A DNA stretch of 64,000 nt from Halioglobus japonicus. GTDB lineage: Bacteria > Pseudomonadota > Gammaproteobacteria > Pseudomonadales > Halieaceae. Location of the stretch: NCBI GenBank assembly GCA_902705825.1, contig CACSIL010000023.1, forward strand, positions 303,344-367,343. The letters run 5' to 3'. The translations under genes and the position numbers were made by a program. The first letter of the stretch is position 1, and each line of letters begins with the position of its first letter. Below are positions 16,756 through 25,708 of the stretch, piece after piece. Under the pieces are notes generated by a model, which worked only from the letters and a program-made list of their open reading frames with translations, had not been told where the DNA came from and searched no databases.

Positions 16756-19077
16756 ATGAAAAAAGCCAGCAAGCAACTTCTATCCCTGCGTCGCCCGGCA
16801 TTCGGCCATGCCGGCACACTGGGTATCACCTTACCCACTCTACTACTCTCGGGTCAGGCATTCGCTCAATCGGAGGAACCGATCGTACTGGACACACTAC
16901 AGATCGAAGAACGAACTGTAGATACCAACCCCTATGCAGAACCGGGCGCGCCCTACAAGGCCAAAATATCGGGAGACACCCGCCATACACGGCCTATTGC
17001 AGACACACCGCAAATCATTTCGGTACTGACACAAACCGAGATCAAAGATTCCGGAAAAACTGATCTGAAGGATATTGTTGCTGCCCAACCGGGGATTACC
17101 CTGGGCACGGGTGAAAACGGAAACGCCTTTGGTGACCGCTACATCATTCGCGGCCACGAAGCGCGTTCAGATGTCTTTGTCGATGGCCTGCGTGACCCGG
17201 GCATGACAACCAGAGAGAGTTTTGCCACCGAGCAGGTTGAGATAACCAAGGGACCCAGTTCTACTTTTGCAGGGCGCGGCTCTACCGGCGGCGCTATCAA
17301 CAGTATTACCAAGCAGGCCAGCACGGAGTACAACTTCAACAAAGTTGAAGGCGGGTTGGGAAGCAGTGACTTTGGACGTGTGACAGTAGACAGCAATACG
17401 GTCTTGAATGACGATCTGGCCATACGCATAAACGGTGTATATAGCACAGAAGACGTGCCCAGCCGCGACCCCGCTGATCGCGAACGCAAAGGGGTTGCGC
17501 TGTCGACCTCCTACGATGTGACCGACAAGTTCAACGTGATGGGTGACTACTACTACCTCGATGCCAAAGACAAGCCTGACCTTGGAACCTATATCGTTCC
17601 AGATGGCGGTGGGCCGGTATCCGACATTCCCGTCTATCTCCAATCACAGGACTTCCTCAAGTCCGAAACAAACACCTATACCTTGCGCGCAAACTATGAG
17701 GTTAGCAGCAAACTGCGGCTGGACAACTCAATGCGCTACGGTGAGACGAACAATGGCTATGTAACAACAGGCGCACGCGGCACCACACTTGCCGATTCAG
17801 ACCCGGTTGCACCGGGATCATCCAATGTGTCGCTCAGCACTCATCAGGGCTGGCAGGATGTTGACTATTTTGTCGATCGCTTCAATGTCTATCTCGACCA
17901 GGATATTGCCGGCTTCCAGAACGAGTTCATTTTTAGCCTCGAATACTCTGACCTGAAAGTGAAGAACGGCGTCTACGATGTGACCAATACCGGCACGACC
18001 AATTGTGTTACCAGCGGTCGTCGCGGGGACTCGCCGGGCTACTGTATCTACGATGCTAATGGCAACCGGGTTGGGAATCTGCAGCACCTTATGGGTCGTG
18101 AGATTAACAAGGGCGCCTGGGATTCACACTTCAAGATTGAAACCACTTCGCTGTCCATAATGGACACCGTCGACATCCATGAAGACTGGACCGTATTTGC
18201 CGGGGTTCGCTACGATGACTTCGATTACAACAACGACGTAATCAGTGGTGGAGAAACCACCAAGTACAGCTATTCCGATGGTCTGTGGAATGGCCATATC
18301 GGCGTTGTGTATGACGTGACAGAACAAGGGAATGTCTATTTCACCTACAGCACGTCATCAAACATTAATGGCGGCGAATCTGATTTGGGTGGCAACTGCG
18401 GCTATGGCGGCATATGTGGTGATGAAACACAGATCACCAACAGCAAACCAGAAAAAACAGAGAACATTGAGCTGGGAACGAAATGGAACATACTCAACGA
18501 TAAACTGCTGGCAACTGCAGCTGTTTTTCAAATCACCAAAGATGACGTTATGGAAAGTGTCGGTGATGATTATGAATCCCTTGGCACGCTGAACACCGGC
18601 AAGAACCGTGTGACCGGTATCGAGTTCTCTCTGTCGGGCAATATCACCGAAGAACTGAGCGTGTTTGCCGGTGCCAGCTTTATGCACTCGGATATCTTGA
18701 AGTCCTATAACGAACCAAGTGAGGGTAACAGGCTAAGTAACTTTGCAGACGACAGCGCCTATCTACAGCTGCGCTATCAGGCCACACCCAAATTCTCGTT
18801 TGGCGGCACTGTGACCTACTCCAGTGAAATGTATGCCGGGCAACCTGACTCAGCAGCGGGCTTTGATCCGGATACCGGGGAATACTCTTATGAGATACCC
18901 AGTTACACGGTATACGATCTCTTCGCCAGCTATACGTTTACCGAGAAGCTCAACGCCAGATTGAACGTCGGTAACATCATGGATGATAACTACTATCTGG
19001 CAGCGTATCGCAGCGGGGCCTTCACCTATATTGGCGATGCACGCAATGTGCAGCTTTACCTGACATACGAGTTTTAA
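16756..19077 (+). CDS. TonB-dependent receptor, catecholate siderophore (Fiu/PiuA-like) type
   Basis: About 773 residues with signal peptide ending SGQAFA, a plug domain (DTPQIISVLTQTEIKDSG; RYIIRGHEARSDVFVDGLRD; VEITKGPSSTFAGRGSTGGAI) and a 22-strand barrel ending in aromatic YLTYEF. The plug resembles Fiu and related catecholate ferric-siderophore receptors, which often neighbour piuC as here. The start is ATG 16756, or GTG 16753 one codon earlier; both use the AGGAG at 16741-16745. It lies in the Fur-controlled operon, and a 140-base gap with two hairpins follows it. The exact ligand is not predictable. Confidence 0.92.
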   Translation: MKKASKQLLSLRRPAFGHAGTLGITLPTLLLSGQAFAQSEEPIVLDTLQIEERTVDTNPYAEPGAPYKAKISGDTRHTRPIADTPQIISVLTQTEIKDSGKTDLKDIVAAQPGITLGTGENGNAFGDRYIIRGHEARSDVFVDGLRDPGMTTRESFATEQVEITKGPSSTFAGRGSTGGAINSITKQASTEYNFNKVEGGLGSSDFGRVTVDSNTVLNDDLAIRINGVYSTEDVPSRDPADRERKGVALSTSYDVTDKFNVMGDYYYLDAKDKPDLGTYIVPDGGGPVSDIPVYLQSQDFLKSETNTYTLRANYEVSSKLRLDNSMRYGETNNGYVTTGARGTTLADSDPVAPGSSNVSLSTHQGWQDVDYFVDRFNVYLDQDIAGFQNEFIFSLEYSDLKVKNGVYDVTNTGTTNCVTSGRRGDSPGYCIYDANGNRVGNLQHLMGREINKGAWDSHFKIETTSLSIMDTVDIHEDWTVFAGVRYDDFDYNNDVISGGETTKYSYSDGLWNGHIGVVYDVTEQGNVYFTYSTSSNINGGESDLGGNCGYGGICGDETQITNSKPEKTENIELGTKWNILNDKLLATAAVFQITKDDVMESVGDDYESLGTLNTGKNRVTGIEFSLSGNITEELSVFAGASFMHSDILKSYNEPSEGNRLSNFADDSAYLQLRYQATPKFSFGGTVTYSSEMYAGQPDSAAGFDPDTGEYSYEIPSYTVYDLFASYTFTEKLNARLNVGNIMDDNYYLAAYRSGAFTYIGDARNVQLYLTYEF

Positions 19078-19089
19078 GGTAGCATGAGT

Positions 19090-19134
19090 ATTGCGCGAAT
19101 CGGCAAGGGTTTGATATTGTCGGTTTCGCGCAAT
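19090..19134 (+). repeat. 10-bp inverted repeat after the siderophore receptor gene
   Basis: ATTGCGCGAA (19090-19099) and TTCGCGCAAT (19125-19134) are exact complements separated by 25 bases. It begins 12 bases after the receptor stop codon, in the only sizeable gap of the operon. It lacks a U-run, so a role in 3' protection of the receptor message or partial termination is more likely than full termination. Confidence 0.5.
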
Positions 19135-19154
19135 CTGCGCCACCTTGCAGTCTT

Positions 19155-19179
19155 GCTCGGCATGCTGCGCATACCGAGC
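19155..19179 (+). repeat. Second hairpin in the receptor-oxidase gap
   Basis: GCTCGG (19155-19160) pairs with CCGAGC (19174-19179), and inside it ATGC (19162-19165) pairs with GCAT (19169-19172), leaving a three-base loop and one internal mismatch. This compact stem lies 20 bases beyond the first inverted repeat and about 40 bases before the next start codon. Confidence 0.45.
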
Positions 19180-19217
19180 GCGCCAAGGCACATCTTCTCA
19201 GCAGATGGCATCGGCCA

Positions 19218-20342
19218 ATGAATCTCACTTACAGTACTAAATTATCAGCGATTCCTCGCGATATCGTTTGCCTCGATGACTATCAGCGACACGCCAAGCT
19301 TCACCTCGCGGAGGCGATTTACGAGTACATCGCCAGCGGCGCCGGCGATGATATTACTATGCGGCGCAACCAGCTTCGATTTCAGGACATTGCACTGTAC
19401 AGCCGCGTGCTAAAGGATTTCGACGGTGCTTCAACAGGCATACACCTGCTGGGCCGTGACTATCCGACACCAATAATATTGGCCCCGATAGCTTACCAAC
19501 GCCTGGTGCATCCCGATGGCGAAAAAGCCACGGCGCTCGCCGCAGACGCGATGAGCACACCCATGGTGACGAGCACACTGGCCTCGATCCCGATGAACGA
19601 AATTACCGAGCGTAACAATGCGGGAAACTGGTTCCAGCTATATATGCAGAGCAACCCCCAAAACACAGCAACGCTAATCAGGCGCGCTGAACATGCCGGA
19701 TATGACGCGATTGTCGTGACCGTTGACGCTGCAGTAAGCGGCCTGCGCAATCGCCCACAGCGTGCCGGCTTTTCATTGCCTGGAGAGATAAGCGCGGTAA
19801 ATTGTCAGGGCTTTGAAACAGAAACCCTGACACTGAGTGGCGGCGATAGCCCGGTACTGCATGGCATTATGGCCCAGGCACCACAGTGGCGCGATATTGA
19901 ATGGTTGCGACAACAGACACAATTGCCCTTGATAGTAAAAGGCATCTCGCATCCAGATGACGCGTTGCAGGCGCGCGCAATCGGAGCGGATGCTGTGGTC
20001 GTGTCAAACCATGGCGGCAGAACACTGGATACCCTCCCCGCCAGCATCGATACACTTGCCGCTATACGAGCGGCCGTTGGCGCTGAATTTCCACTGCTAC
20101 TGGATAGCGGCGTAAGGCGCGGTACCGACATTGTCAAGGCACTCGCATTGGGGGCGAATGCGGTGATGATCGGACGGCCGCAAATCTTCGCGCTGGCTGT
20201 GGCCGGAGCACTGGGTGTTGCTCACATGCTGCGTTTATTGCGCGAAGAACTCGAGATTGCTATGGCTCTGAGCGGTTGCGCAAATATCGCGGCCATAAAT
20301 GCCAACTGTCTCCACACTACAGAGCGGCCCGCAACATGCTAA
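19218..20342 (+). CDS. FMN-dependent alpha-hydroxy-acid oxidase/dehydrogenase (LldD/glycolate oxidase family)
   Basis: 374 residues of TIM-barrel type. The family active site is present as SNHGGR (263-268) with catalytic His265, plus Lys241 and the phosphate-binding GADAVMIGRP-like segment LGANAVMIGRP. The residue after SNHGGR is Thr where many members have Gln. Such enzymes oxidise L-lactate, glycolate, mandelate or other 2-hydroxy acids to 2-oxo acids. No membrane-insertion loop is obvious, so an O2-using soluble form is possible. Its place between a siderophore receptor and piuC suggests a link to iron supply; its end overlaps the piuC start by seven bases. Confidence 0.88.
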   Translation: MNLTYSTKLSAIPRDIVCLDDYQRHAKLHLAEAIYEYIASGAGDDITMRRNQLRFQDIALYSRVLKDFDGASTGIHLLGRDYPTPIILAPIAYQRLVHPDGEKATALAADAMSTPMVTSTLASIPMNEITERNNAGNWFQLYMQSNPQNTATLIRRAEHAGYDAIVVTVDAAVSGLRNRPQRAGFSLPGEISAVNCQGFETETLTLSGGDSPVLHGIMAQAPQWRDIEWLRQQTQLPLIVKGISHPDDALQARAIGADAVVVSNHGGRTLDTLPASIDTLAAIRAAVGAEFPLLLDSGVRRGTDIVKALALGANAVMIGRPQIFALAVAGALGVAHMLRLLREELEIAMALSGCANIAAINANCLHTTERPATC

Positions 20343-21016
20343 TAGCCATAGAAGACTTACTCAGCAGTGCTGACTTGCTGCAGATCACCGCGCAACTACA
20401 GGATGCCCGCTGGCTTGACGGCAAAGACACCGCAACCGGCCCGGCAAAGGCAGTAAAACACAATCTCCAACTGGACTCGTACAGTCCGGCGCTTGCGGAA
20501 ATTCGCAGCCTGATAGTACAGCGGCTATCGACGTCCATGCTGTTTCAGTCGGCCGCTCTGCCACGCCATATTTTTCCACCGCTGGTAAATTGCCACCGCG
20601 ATGGCGGAGAGTATGGGTTGCATACCGACAGTGCGATTCTGACACTGCCCGACCACACCCCCGTTCGCAGCGATCTATCTGCCACCATTTTCCTGACGCC
20701 GGCCGAAGACTACGATGGAGGTGAACTGGTAATCGAAAGTACGTATGGCGCACAGAGCATCAAGCTGGGCGCTGGCGATATGGTGCTATACCCCAGCAGC
20801 AGTTTGCACTGTGTAAACCCTGTAACTCGTGGCAGCCGCATTGCCGCCTGCTTTTGGGTGCAAAGTTTGCTGGCCAACCCACAGCAACGCGAGCAACTTT
20901 TCGAACTGGACCAGTCCATTCAAAGCTTGACCGTCGAGCGAGGCACGCAATGCCCACAGGTACAACGCTTGACGGCGGTGTACCACAATCTGGTGAGAAT
21001 GTGGGCAACGCCCTAG
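20336..21016 (+). CDS. piuC: PKHD-type Fe(II)/2-oxoglutarate hydroxylase PiuC
   Basis: 226 residues from ATG 20336, the standard PiuC/YbiX length; an extended frame from 20276 only reads into the preceding gene. The double-stranded beta-helix core shows the iron triad His96 and Asp98 (LHTDSA) with distal His158, and Arg168 for 2-oxoglutarate. PiuC-type genes repeatedly sit beside Fiu/PiuA-type receptors and are iron-repressed; their substrate is still not established. Here it is the last gene of the Fur-box operon and overlaps the oxidase gene. Confidence 0.92.
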   Translation: MLIAIEDLLSSADLLQITAQLQDARWLDGKDTATGPAKAVKHNLQLDSYSPALAEIRSLIVQRLSTSMLFQSAALPRHIFPPLVNCHRDGGEYGLHTDSAILTLPDHTPVRSDLSATIFLTPAEDYDGGELVIESTYGAQSIKLGAGDMVLYPSSSLHCVNPVTRGSRIAACFWVQSLLANPQQREQLFELDQSIQSLTVERGTQCPQVQRLTAVYHNLVRMWATP

Positions 21017-21066
21017 AGTGACTTCCTTTGGTATAACACGCTGATTCGATGCGGCCAGCGCTGCTA

Positions 21067-21981
21067 TCAACCAAACCACAGCGGGTGTCGCATCTGTGGA
21101 AACCGCGAAGGCGCAAAGAACCAGGTAATGGCCCAGGAGCGGGGTTTTTGCTCACCCTTGGGTCGCCTGCCCGTGCGATGCATAGTCATCTCATCGATAA
21201 ATATCGCATCTCCGGCTTCCAGAACAGGCGTGACAAGGGAATCGGCGCCGGCTAGCTCACGCACACCATCGTCCTTGAGTGACTTGCCATAAGTCAGTTC
21301 GGCGCGCTCGCCCTCCTCAACCCCGACAACGGTATTGAAACGGTGAGCAGCCACGGACAAACCCGTCGCATCGACGCCACAGCTATCCAGAGCCAGAAAA
21401 CTGTTAACGCCACCGGCATTGGCACCAAAAAAAGCGCCATCCTGGTGCCAGGGAAGCCCGGTCTGGAACGTTTGTCGGTCCAGCAGTATACGTTCAGACA
21501 GCAGCACCGCAGGTTCGCCCAGGTATTCCGCCATAATCTTTTGCATACCCGCATTCTGGTATGCCTCCACCAGTCCTTGCAGAGAAGCCGCCGAACACTT
21601 CAAAGGTGATGACCCCGGCAGTATTTCACCCCGGTCATCGCCCGGGTGCTGAGGGATGCTCCAGTCCTTGCCATCGATAAGCGAGACCAGCATTTCGACA
21701 TCCGCAGGGGCAATCAGCCCCCTGACCACCAGCGCACCGTGCTGGCGCAGGCCAGAGGCGACATGAGCGCCTGTCAGGTCGGCTCCGGATATTTCTGGCA
21801 CACCCGGTACGCCGGGGAACAAGTCCTGTTTGGGTTCAGGTGGCAGGCGCTTTTGCGCCTGCGCGACATAATGGGCACCAAGCTGGTGACGCAACACCGC
21901 CAAACGCCCCAGATCGGCTGGCGACAACGGCCGCGGCATCGCGGCAATTCTTTCAATTTCTGCGCTTGCTTCCAATGTCAT
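21067..21981 (-). CDS. Phytanoyl-CoA dioxygenase (PhyH) family protein
   Basis: 304 residues, Fe(II)/2-oxoglutarate dioxygenase fold. The iron ligands are visible in WHQDGAFFGANAGG (HxD) and near the C-terminus in MHRTGRRPKGEQKPR, where the Arg would bind 2-oxoglutarate. About 60 N-terminal residues precede the core. PhyH proteins hydroxylate a wide range of substrates, so the name implies no fatty-acid role. It converges on piuC and follows the sulfotransferase gene by about 50 bases on the same strand, so the two may be cotranscribed. Confidence 0.85.
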   Translation of the reverse strand: MTLEASAEIERIAAMPRPLSPADLGRLAVLRHQLGAHYVAQAQKRLPPEPKQDLFPGVPGVPEISGADLTGAHVASGLRQHGALVVRGLIAPADVEMLVSLIDGKDWSIPQHPGDDRGEILPGSSPLKCSAASLQGLVEAYQNAGMQKIMAEYLGEPAVLLSERILLDRQTFQTGLPWHQDGAFFGANAGGVNSFLALDSCGVDATGLSVAAHRFNTVVGVEEGERAELTYGKSLKDDGVRELAGADSLVTPVLEAGDAIFIDEMTMHRTGRRPKGEQKPRSWAITWFFAPSRFPQMRHPLWFG

Positions 21982-22029
21982 CGGGCACCGTTCCCTAGCA
22001 ATTATTCGAATGTAAAAGCCAATGTACCA

Positions 22030-22788
22030 TCACGCCACCGGGCGACCGAGATCATCTACCGCAGGCAGCCCCAGTAACTTCAGCGCATGCGAGTAGAGTT
22101 CAAAATCGAGCTTGTTATCTACGCGAATTCGTTCGATCAGTTCATCTGATACATCATACTCACCCGCGCGATTGACACCCAGGCGTTCACCCAGATCCCA
22201 ACCGAACGCGTTTTCCAGGCGTGTGCAGAAAGGATCAAAATCTTCCTGCACACCAATCACATCACACCGCTCCAGCGCTGCCAACGCTCGATCGAGGTGT
22301 CGTTGTTCCGGGCGCACCGGCGAAAAAAGACCGACGTCAATTTCGTGTGGGGCTACCCCCAGCATCTTGACCATATGGTTATCGAACAGTAAATGGAAAC
22401 GCAACGGGTTGTTGTAGATTGACTCTACAGTTTCGTTGGGATCCCTGTCACTCTGGCGACGCAGCGCAGATAGGACACGATCCAGCGGGTGTCGCAATAG
22501 GGTGAAGGTTCGCCATTGGCCAGCGCCCTCCTCTACACAGGACAGCGGAAAATGCCCTGACACAATCTTGCGGGATGAGTCAGTGCGTTTCATTTCCTCC
22601 AATGCCGCCTTGGCATCCACACTAATCATATCGTCCTTGGCAGGCGGCGGAAAAATCTCGCTTCTGGCAAACTGACGCTGCAGCATAAAAAACAGGGATG
22701 TGCCCCCGGTCTTCATCAGGTGGGCGAAAAACCAGCGTTCGGTCATCGCGCTGCGCTCCGTTGCGGATTCGGTGTGAGCATTATCCAT
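22030..22788 (-). CDS. Sulfotransferase family protein
   Basis: 252 residues with the two PAPS-binding motifs of the carbohydrate-type sulfotransferases: the 5'-phosphosulfate loop HLMKTGGTSLFFML near the N-terminus and the 3'-phosphate motif FTLLRHPLDRVLSALRRQ about 80 residues on. It would transfer sulfate from PAPS to a hydroxyl or amino group, probably of a glycan or lipid. Start ATG 22788 or ATG 22746 (MTERWFF), the latter with GGAG 10 bases upstream. It is divergent from a DUF4345-sulfatase pair, so addition and removal of sulfate are encoded back to back. Confidence 0.87.
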   Translation of the reverse strand: MDNAHTESATERSAMTERWFFAHLMKTGGTSLFFMLQRQFARSEIFPPPAKDDMISVDAKAALEEMKRTDSSRKIVSGHFPLSCVEEGAGQWRTFTLLRHPLDRVLSALRRQSDRDPNETVESIYNNPLRFHLLFDNHMVKMLGVAPHEIDVGLFSPVRPEQRHLDRALAALERCDVIGVQEDFDPFCTRLENAFGWDLGERLGVNRAGEYDVSDELIERIRVDNKLDFELYSHALKLLGLPAVDDLGRPVA

Positions 22789-22876
22789 TTTCCCAGTGAT
22801 TCTTGGTATTTAAGCCACAAGAGTATAAGTACCCTGTATGTACCGGGCAATCGGAATTACACCCATCAGCTCTGGC

Positions 22877-22898
22877 GTGTGCTGGTGCACAGGCACAC
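22877..22898. promoter_or_regulatory. 22-bp imperfect palindrome between divergent genes
   Basis: GTGTGC and GCACAC flank a central GTGCAC, with two mismatched pairs between; 9 of 11 base pairs are symmetrical. It lies in the 273-base divergent region between the sulfotransferase and the DUF4345-sulfatase operon and is a candidate operator acting on one or both. Confidence 0.35.
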
Positions 22899-23061
22899 TC
22901 AGGCAACCAGAGGGGGTATCCACAAAGTACTTTGACCTTGGCCTTCAACCTCTATACCTTCTCCGCTGCCTTTGTCATGATAGTGGCCTGTCTAACGTTA
23001 AACCCAAAACATGAAAAATCAGGTTTGACGGCACAATTCCAGAACGCTAAGGAGAAGTTCA

Positions 23062-23439
23062 ATGAAGACGCTGTTTCGTATATTGGTAGCCCTGCCGGCA
23101 ATACTCTTCGTGGTAATGGGATTGCGCTGGGCTGTTGACCCCACGGGTGCTGCCGCCGGGTTGGGTATGACACTGATGGAGGGCGTAGGCCTTAGTTCCC
23201 AGATTGGCGATGTAGGCTCATTCTTTCTCGCCATGGGCATTATGATGCTGCTTGGTCTGGTCACAGCAAAAGCCAGCTGGTTTCAGGCATCTGCGCTACT
23301 GTTGGCACTGGCAGCGGTATTTCGGGTGCTGGCCTGGCTTTTTCACGAGGCGGCCCTCACACCGGACATGATCATCGTCGAAGTGGTGTTAGCTGCTGTG
23401 TTGATGTTGGCATCCTCAAAGTTGACGGAAGATAACTAG
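23062..23439 (+). CDS. DUF4345-type membrane protein
   Basis: 125 residues with four predicted membrane helices (ILVALPAILFVVMGLRWAV; SFFLAMGIMMLLGLVTA; ALLLALAAVFRVLAWLF; IIVEVVLAAVLMLASS), matching the small DUF4345 family, whose function is unknown. AAGGAGAA lies 7 bases before the ATG. Only three bases separate its stop from the sulfatase start, so the two are surely coexpressed. Confidence 0.75.
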   Translation: MKTLFRILVALPAILFVVMGLRWAVDPTGAAAGLGMTLMEGVGLSSQIGDVGSFFLAMGIMMLLGLVTAKASWFQASALLLALAAVFRVLAWLFHEAALTPDMIIVEVVLAAVLMLASSKLTEDN

Positions 23440-23442
23440 CTC

Positions 23443-25221
23443 ATGCGCACTCTCTATCGTAGGTCAGTTGCCCCAATAGCCGCCCTGATACTGGCAGCCG
23501 CGAGCGTATGGGTGAGCCCGATGGCGCTCGCTGCACGCCCCAATGTCGTCCTTATCATCGCCGATGATCTGGGCTTCAGTGATATCGCGCCGTACGGCAG
23601 TGAGATCCAGACACCCGCCCTGTCGGCACTGGCGCAACGCGGCATCCGCTTCACCAACTACCACACCGCGGCCAGTTGCGCACCGACAAGAGGCATGCTG
23701 CTCACCGGCGTTGACAGCCATCGCAACGGTGTACCAAACATCCCGGAAACGATCCCGCCCGAGCAGGCGCAACACGCCAACTACCGCGGCACTCTGGGTC
23801 ACAACGTGGTGACTGTGGCCAGTTTGCTACAGGAAGCGGGTTACCACACCTACCTCGCCGGTAAATGGCATCTGGGTAAAACGCCCGATTTACTCCCCTT
23901 TCGCCGGGGCTTTGAACGCACGGTTACCATGGCCGATACCGGCGCCGACAACTGGGAGCAAAAGCCCTACATCCCTATTTACAAGAAAGCCAACTGGTTT
24001 GCCGATGGTGAACCGTTTGAACTCCCCGAGGACTTTTACTCATCGCGCTTTCTGGTGGACAAGACTATCGAATACATCTCGTCCAATGCCGGTGATGGAC
24101 AACCCTTTTTCGCCTACCTCCCTTTTCAGGCTGTGCACATACCGGTGCAGGCACCACAGGCGTTCACCGACAAATACATGGAAACCTACAATGAGGGCTG
24201 GGAGGTATTGCGAAAGCAACGCCAGGCGCGCGCAGAGCAACTGGGGATAATCGCTCCGGGCACCGACATGGTGGACATGTCGACAACCGCGGATTGGGAA
24301 TCCTATACCGCGGAGGAACAGCGGTACCATGCCAAACGCATGGCGGTATACGCCGGCATGATCGACGCAATGGATCATCACATCGGCAGGCTCATCAACT
24401 ACCTGAAGCAAACCGGCCAGTACGAAAATACAGTATTCATCTTCACCTCTGACAACGGCAGTGAGGCCTCTGGTGGCGATGACCCCCGCAGTGTGGCAAT
24501 GAAAATTGCCCTTGCAGAACAAGGGTATGTGAATGACTACGACACGCTCGGTTTAAAAGGCAGTTTCAATACGATAGGCCCCAGTTTCGCCAGTGCCGCA
24601 GCCTCTCCACTGGGCTTCTACAAATTCTATGCCGGGGAAGGCGGTATGCGTGTACCGCTAATAATTGCCGGCAAGCGTATCCCTTCATCAGCTCGATTGA
24701 CCAACGCATTGGCCTATGTCACCGATATAACGCCGACCATTCTCGATTTGACAGGTGTTAGTCCGCCGTCAGAACGTTTTGGCGGCCACCCGGTAGAGCC
24801 GATTGTGGGACGCAGCCTGTTGCCACTTGTACGCGGAGACGTCGAACGGGTCTATTCTGAAACAGACACCATTGGTTATGAGCTTGGGGGCAACTCCGCT
24901 CTTTTTCAGGGCGATTACAAGATCGTACTGAACATACCCCCGGTGGGAGACAACGAGTGGCATCTATACAATATTGTGAAAGACCCAGGGGAAACCAGGG
25001 ACCTGAAAGAGCAGATGCCGGAACGTTTTGAGAGAATGCTGGCCCACTACCGGCAATACACCATAGACAATAATGTGCTGCCACTGCCGGCAAATTACAA
25101 CCCGGCGTTCCAGGGCATTGCCAATGGCACACTGGATCGCTTCGGCTCACAGATACTACTGGGATTGCTATCCCTGATCGTATTGCTGCCGTTTTACCTT
25201 GCTTATCGGAGCAAAAAATAG
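23443..25221 (+). CDS. Arylsulfatase, S1 family, with C-terminal membrane anchor
   Basis: 592 residues. A signal peptide ending MALAARPNVVLII leads into the sulfatase domain: the metal-binding IADDLGFSD, then SCAPTRGMLLTG with Cys79 as the residue converted to formylglycine, and KWHLGK and FTSDNGSE further on. The last 20 residues (LLGLLSLIVLLPFYLAY then RSKK) form a membrane anchor, so the enzyme probably faces the periplasm. It hydrolyses sulfate esters; the substrate cannot be inferred. It needs a formylglycine-generating enzyme encoded elsewhere. Confidence 0.93.
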   Translation: MRTLYRRSVAPIAALILAAASVWVSPMALAARPNVVLIIADDLGFSDIAPYGSEIQTPALSALAQRGIRFTNYHTAASCAPTRGMLLTGVDSHRNGVPNIPETIPPEQAQHANYRGTLGHNVVTVASLLQEAGYHTYLAGKWHLGKTPDLLPFRRGFERTVTMADTGADNWEQKPYIPIYKKANWFADGEPFELPEDFYSSRFLVDKTIEYISSNAGDGQPFFAYLPFQAVHIPVQAPQAFTDKYMETYNEGWEVLRKQRQARAEQLGIIAPGTDMVDMSTTADWESYTAEEQRYHAKRMAVYAGMIDAMDHHIGRLINYLKQTGQYENTVFIFTSDNGSEASGGDDPRSVAMKIALAEQGYVNDYDTLGLKGSFNTIGPSFASAAASPLGFYKFYAGEGGMRVPLIIAGKRIPSSARLTNALAYVTDITPTILDLTGVSPPSERFGGHPVEPIVGRSLLPLVRGDVERVYSETDTIGYELGGNSALFQGDYKIVLNIPPVGDNEWHLYNIVKDPGETRDLKEQMPERFERMLAHYRQYTIDNNVLPLPANYNPAFQGIANGTLDRFGSQILLGLLSLIVLLPFYLAYRSKK

Positions 25222-25225
25222 CGGT

Positions 25226-25276
25226 TTTCAGCGCATTGGCATTCTGGCCGAAGCCAAAAATTGCTTGGCGCTGAAA
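25226..25276 (+). repeat. 9-bp inverted repeat after the sulfatase gene
   Basis: TTTCAGCGC (25226-25234) and GCGCTGAAA (25268-25276) are exact complements; within the 33-base loop TTGGC (25236-25240) can pair with GCCAA (25253-25257). It starts five bases past the sulfatase stop. A pyrimidine-rich but not pure-T stretch follows, so it could end transcription or protect the message. Confidence 0.4.
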
Positions 25277-25352
25277 TACTTCTTCTACTAAGATTGAAAC
25301 GCTTCCGGGATGTCACATCCCGCGCAATCAAATACGCTAAGAGGACCCTGTC

Positions 25353-25691
25353 ATGCTGATACACCGTTCACGCCTGGTTATTGCTGCAGCTGTTTCTATT
25401 CTGCTTTCTGCCTGCGCTTCCGGACCACCTTTTATCGACCAGATGCAAGCGACGGCGATAGATATGGCCGAACGCCGCGGCGCCTTTGAGATGAACTGCC
25501 CGGCAGCGAAAGGCGAGATTATTTCCAGCGAAACATTGCAACCGATATCGTTCCGTTGGGGCTACGAGCGCGCCGAGTACACTGTGGGTGTGACAGGTTG
25601 TAGTAAGCGCAACAGCTATGTGGTGATTTGCCCTGACAACGGCAGCAAATCCTGTTTTGCGGGCGCTTCCCGCGTGGACACAATGCAATAA
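25353..25691 (+). CDS. Small lipoprotein, function unknown
   Basis: 112 residues with a type II signal ending LLSACASG, so Cys is lipidated and the protein is membrane-anchored. The mature part contains four Cys ([27 protein letters not shown]), enough for two disulfides in the periplasm. I do not recognise a family. AGAGGA precedes the ATG at a good distance. It lies 17 bases before purT in the same direction, which may be only coincidental clustering. Confidence 0.75.
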   Translation: MLIHRSRLVIAAAVSILLSACASGPPFIDQMQATAIDMAERRGAFEMNCPAAKGEIISSETLQPISFRWGYERAEYTVGVTGCSKRNSYVVICPDNGSKSCFAGASRVDTMQ

Positions 25692-25708
25692 ACCAGGGTA
25701 AAAAAACT

